From Bryobacterales bacterium (GTDB lineage Bacteria; Acidobacteriota; Terriglobia; Bryobacterales; Bryobacteraceae), in NCBI GenBank assembly GCA_016789785.1, contig JAEUQE010000072.1, forward strand, positions 1 to 35,695: a stretch of 35,695 nucleotides of DNA, in the 5' to 3' direction. Under the pieces are notes generated by a model. That model was given only the letters and a program-made list of their open reading frames with translations, did not search any database and was not told the DNA's origin. Below are positions 33,481 to 35,695 of the stretch, one piece after another. Positions within the stretch are counted from its first letter, which is position 1; every line of letters begins with the position of its first letter. The translations under genes and the position numbers were made by a program.

Positions 33481-35345
33481 GTGTGCGCCCCAAGTGGGCA
33501 GATTGCCAGTGGGGGAAGGACCCACTCGAACAGTTGATGGTTAGATTCGATAGCTGGCGAGCAGTGAGTTCTGGAAACGGATCTCACTGGAGCCTCGCGA
33601 CAAAGCCCGCTTTTGGCGGGCGAGCGACCTCGCAGGCCGTAACGTGTGTGAAGCTTGAGCAGGCCTCGAAAGCGACAATGTGGTGCCGACCCGTCACAAG
33701 ATCGGGGAAGGCCGAAGCCGAAGGGGAAGAGCCCGGCGCGGGGGCGCGTCAACAACAGATAACCATCTGCACCTTTCGGACCACCGGGGTAGTGAGCACG
33801 GCATGCCAGGAAGGTAATCTGCGTCAGTGGGGGAGGCCCGAGATGGTCGAGGAGTAGCGAATCTCGAACGGCATCGTAAGGATGCCGGACCATCCAGGCG
33901 TCGGAGAGGGTCAGATGTACCATTGAAGCCGGGTAACTCCGGTGGAGGGAAGGGCCCTCACTTCTAGTGTGCTTGAAAAGAGGGAAAGGAACGGTGATTG
34001 GTGATGAGCCTGACAACACCGGGTAAGATACGGGAACTTCAGATCAAGCTGTATCGGAAGGCGAAGAATGAGCCGAAGTTTCGTTTCTATCAGCTCTACG
34101 ACAAGGTGTACCGGGAAGACATTCTGATCCATGCCTATGAGCTGGCGCGAGCCAATCAGGGAGCGCCAGGGGTGGATGGGGAGAGCTTTCAGGACATCGA
34201 GCGGCGAGGGTTGGAGGAATGGATCAACGGGCTCAGAGAGGAACTGCGTAGCAAGACATACAAACCCCAACCGGTGAGGCGGGTAATGATCCCGAAGGCC
34301 AGTGGTGGGGAGCGTCCGCTTGGGATTCCGACAATCCGGGACCGAGTGGCGCAAACTGCCGCGAAATTGGTGTTGGAACCGATCTGGGAAGCGGAACTGG
34401 AGCCGAACGCTTACGGGTACCGGCCGGAGAAGAGTGCGCAGGATGCAATCCAGAAAGTAGATGAACTGCTGCATGCAGGGTATACGGATGTCGTGGACGC
34501 GGATTTGTCGAAGTACTTCGACACGATCCCGCACTCAGAGCTGCTGCAATGTGTGGCTCGGAGAATCGTTGACGGGCAGATACTGCACCTGATCAAGATG
34601 TGGTTGAAAGTTCCAGTCGAGGAGCGGGATGAAAACGGGAAACGTCGATTGACGGGCGGCAAGGGGCAGGATCGAGGTACTCCGCAAGGCGGGGTGATCA
34701 GCCCAGCGCTCGCCAATCTGTACATGAACCGGATGTTGAAGGGATGGAGGCAGACCCGGCGGGGGGAACAGTTTCAGGCGCACATCGTAAACTACGCGGA
34801 CGACTTTGTGATCCTCAGTCGCGGGAAAGCGCAAGAGGCACTGGGATGGACGCGCGGGGTATTGGAGCGGCTGCGACTGACACTCAACGAGAAGAAGACG
34901 AGTGTCCGGAATGCATGTCGGGAGCAATTCGATTTTCTCGGATACACATTCGGACCGCACTACAGTATGCGGACGGGCCGGGAGTACATTGGCTACAGTC
35001 CGTCGAAGAAGAGCGTTTCCAGGGTCAAGGAGAACGTGGGAGACCTACTGGTGGCCGGCAACGTGGGACCGTGGACGGAGGTGTGTGCGCTGCTGAATCA
35101 GAAGTTGAAAGGCTGGCGCGGTTACTTTCGTTGCGGGAGCACGGGACGAGCCTACCGGGCGGTTGACGAGTATGTCTATGAGGCAGTGCGGCACTTTCTG
35201 AGACGGCGTCACAAGGTGTCTACGCAAGGCATCCGCCAGTTCCCCGAGGAACGGGTGTTCGGCTCGCTCGGAGTCATCCGGCTCCAGGGGCCGATGAGCA
35301 CGCGTTTGTGAGTCTACGATGAAGCTAGCCGGAAAGCCGGATGCG
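33481..35345 (+). mobile_element. Group II intron, truncated inside domain V
   Basis: The 5' end reads GTGTGCGCCCCAAGTGGGC, with a hairpin AGTGGG-GGAAGGA-CCCACT about 26 bases in. About 500 bases of structured non-coding RNA (domains I-IV) precede the intron-encoded protein. After the protein stop the sequence runs GAAGCTAGCCGGAAAGCCGG and ATGCG, which is the expected run-up and first strand of domain V. The second strand (the GTNCGGTT half) and domain VI are absent: at 35346 the text changes to TTATGTGG of another element. The intron cannot splice from this copy unless the interrupting element is removed. The 220 bases before 33481 show no gene. Confidence 0.82.
34004..35311 (+). CDS. ltrA: Group II intron reverse transcriptase/maturase
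   Basis: A 435-residue LtrA-type protein. Reverse transcriptase motifs are in order: RANQGAPGVDGESFQDIE, RRVMIPKASGGERPLGIPTI followed by RDR, VVDADLSKYFDTIPH (catalytic D), GTPQGGVISPALANLYMN, and NYADDFVILSR with Y264-A-D-D267. The maturase (X/GIIM) domain is at about 350-410: LLNQKLKGWRGYFRCGSTGR, then EAVRHFLRRRHKV. No HNH endonuclease domain is present. It normally binds the intron RNA to aid splicing and copies it during retrohoming. The ATG at 34004 is used; GTG at 34001 or TTG at 33998 would fit the AGGGAAAGGA ribosome site (33981-33990) better. The frame is intact although the host intron is broken, so the break may be recent. Confidence 0.95.
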   Translation: MSLTTPGKIRELQIKLYRKAKNEPKFRFYQLYDKVYREDILIHAYELARANQGAPGVDGESFQDIERRGLEEWINGLREELRSKTYKPQPVRRVMIPKASGGERPLGIPTIRDRVAQTAAKLVLEPIWEAELEPNAYGYRPEKSAQDAIQKVDELLHAGYTDVVDADLSKYFDTIPHSELLQCVARRIVDGQILHLIKMWLKVPVEERDENGKRRLTGGKGQDRGTPQGGVISPALANLYMNRMLKGWRQTRRGEQFQAHIVNYADDFVILSRGKAQEALGWTRGVLERLRLTLNEKKTSVRNACREQFDFLGYTFGPHYSMRTGREYIGYSPSKKSVSRVKENVGDLLVAGNVGPWTEVCALLNQKLKGWRGYFRCGSTGRAYRAVDEYVYEAVRHFLRRRHKVSTQGIRQFPEERVFGSLGVIRLQGPMSTRL

Positions 35346-35362
35346 TTATGTGGCCTCGGGAG

Positions 35363-35428
35363 TTATGTGGCGTCCAGCTTGCAAGCGGTTGATAAAGCAG
35401 CGGTGCGGGTTGCCGGAACGCCACATAA
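35363..35428. repeat. Inverted repeat at element edge
   Basis: Arms TTATGTGGCGT (35363-35373) and ACGCCACATAA (35418-35428) match over 11 bases with 44 bases between. An additional direct copy, TTATGTGGCC, stands at the very edge (35346-35355). They are probable recombinase binding sites. Confidence 0.8.
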
Positions 35429-35436
35429 GTAAACGC

Positions 35437-35695
35437 CTACAAAGCACGCAAGAACGCGATCAGGTCCGGGTCCTGGCGCCAAGGCTTCTTGGATCCGGTT
35501 TGATCGGGGATCTCGCACTTGGCCAAGGCTTGGGCCTTCATCTCCAGATCGGCTTCCGCGTAGATTTGGGTGGTGTTGAGGGAAACGTGCCCGAGCCAGG
35601 CGCGCACGGTATTGATATCCACGCCAGAGCGGAGAAGGTGTGTGGCGGTGGTGTGACGGATGCTGTGCGGGCTGACGCGTTTCTTCCGCAGCGAT
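35437..35695 (-). CDS. Tyrosine recombinase/integrase, C-terminal part (partial)
   Basis: The last 85 residues or so of a phage-integrase-family recombinase; the gene enters from the right edge. Catalytic residues visible are H and R in SPHSIRHTTATHLLRSG, the later H in RAWLGHVSLNTT, and the nucleophile Y in TTQIYAEADLEMKAQAL. The tail (PWRQDPDLIAFLRAL) is the type seen in integrases of tandem recombinase elements. It would cut and rejoin DNA through a 3'-phosphotyrosine. Its stop lies 9 bases from the inverted repeat, so the protein is encoded right against the element end. Confidence 0.92.
   Translation of the reverse strand, partial: SLRKKRVSPHSIRHTTATHLLRSGVDINTVRAWLGHVSLNTTQIYAEADLEMKAQALAKCEIPDQTGSKKPWRQDPDLIAFLRAL

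Larger units (their letters stand above)
35346..35695. mobile_element. Left end of a tyrosine-recombinase element (RIT-like)
   Basis: The element starts where the intron domain V is interrupted. Its edge has TTATGTGG at 35346 and 35363 and the inverse, CCACATAA, at 35421-35428, followed by a minus-strand tyrosine recombinase that runs off the window. Repeats at the edge with a recombinase reading towards it are as expected of recombinase-in-trio elements, whose three tandem recombinases would lie to the right. Only the first one is visible, so the assignment is an inference. Confidence 0.55.

Noticed and set aside
1..35695. CRISPR array, rRNA or tRNA genes
   Set aside because: No regularly spaced repeats, cloverleaf sequences or rRNA signatures were seen on either strand.

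Overview
The window is high-GC bacterial chromosome. Its gene families point to an Acidobacteriota member of the Solibacter/Bryobacterales type: a very large TonB-dependent receptor with an N-terminal carboxypeptidase-regulatory-like domain, two pairs of planctomycete-type cytochrome (PSD1) and DUF1501 genes, a sialidase next to a sulfatase remnant, and many decayed genes and mobile-element scars. This assignment rests on family content only, since there is no rRNA in the window.

Left part (1-11.3 kb). A minus-strand operon ends in a Rieske oxygenase that runs off the left edge. It is followed by an internally deleted group II intron scar (about 1.3-1.83 kb) and a gene-poor stretch. Then comes a glycan-type locus: a GntR/FCD regulator divergent from a TonB-dependent receptor, with a shared 11-bp motif beside both promoters. 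Downstream lie a frameshifted sialidase remnant, a deleted sulfatase remnant and one intact sialidase. After the tail of an ISL3-family transposase come a YkfC-like NlpC/P60 endopeptidase and an overlapping Tat-exported dipeptide epimerase, which together look like an extracytoplasmic murein-peptide pathway.

Middle part (11.3-21.2 kb). On the minus strand are a PSD1 cytochrome, a DUF1501 protein, a P-loop kinase and a small membrane protein, with the second to third genes overlapping. A bacilliredoxin with its own terminator follows, then a composite pseudogene in which a beta-helix gene is joined to the tail of an S-layer-homology/IPT-type gene. A split-barrel flavin-fold protein, exonuclease VII large subunit and a LOG-family protein come next.

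Right part (21.2-35.7 kb). A compact chemosensory unit holds a CheA with two CheW-like domains and a degenerate receiver, a CheW, and a soluble methyl-accepting protein that begins with a truncated (2/2) haemoglobin followed by two PAS domains and a GAF domain. A strong hairpin separates it from hemA, the first gene of C5 haem synthesis. A second PSD1-DUF1501 pair follows on the plus strand. The window ends with a group II intron carrying an apparently intact reverse transcriptase/maturase. That intron is cut inside catalytic domain V by an element whose edge has TTATGTGG repeats and a tyrosine recombinase, a plausible RIT-like (recombinase-in-trio) element.

The most unusual finding is the truncated-globin chemoreceptor with its dedicated CheA and CheW beside hemA. 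The nested mobile elements and the several gene-fusion scars show that this region is being actively reshaped.
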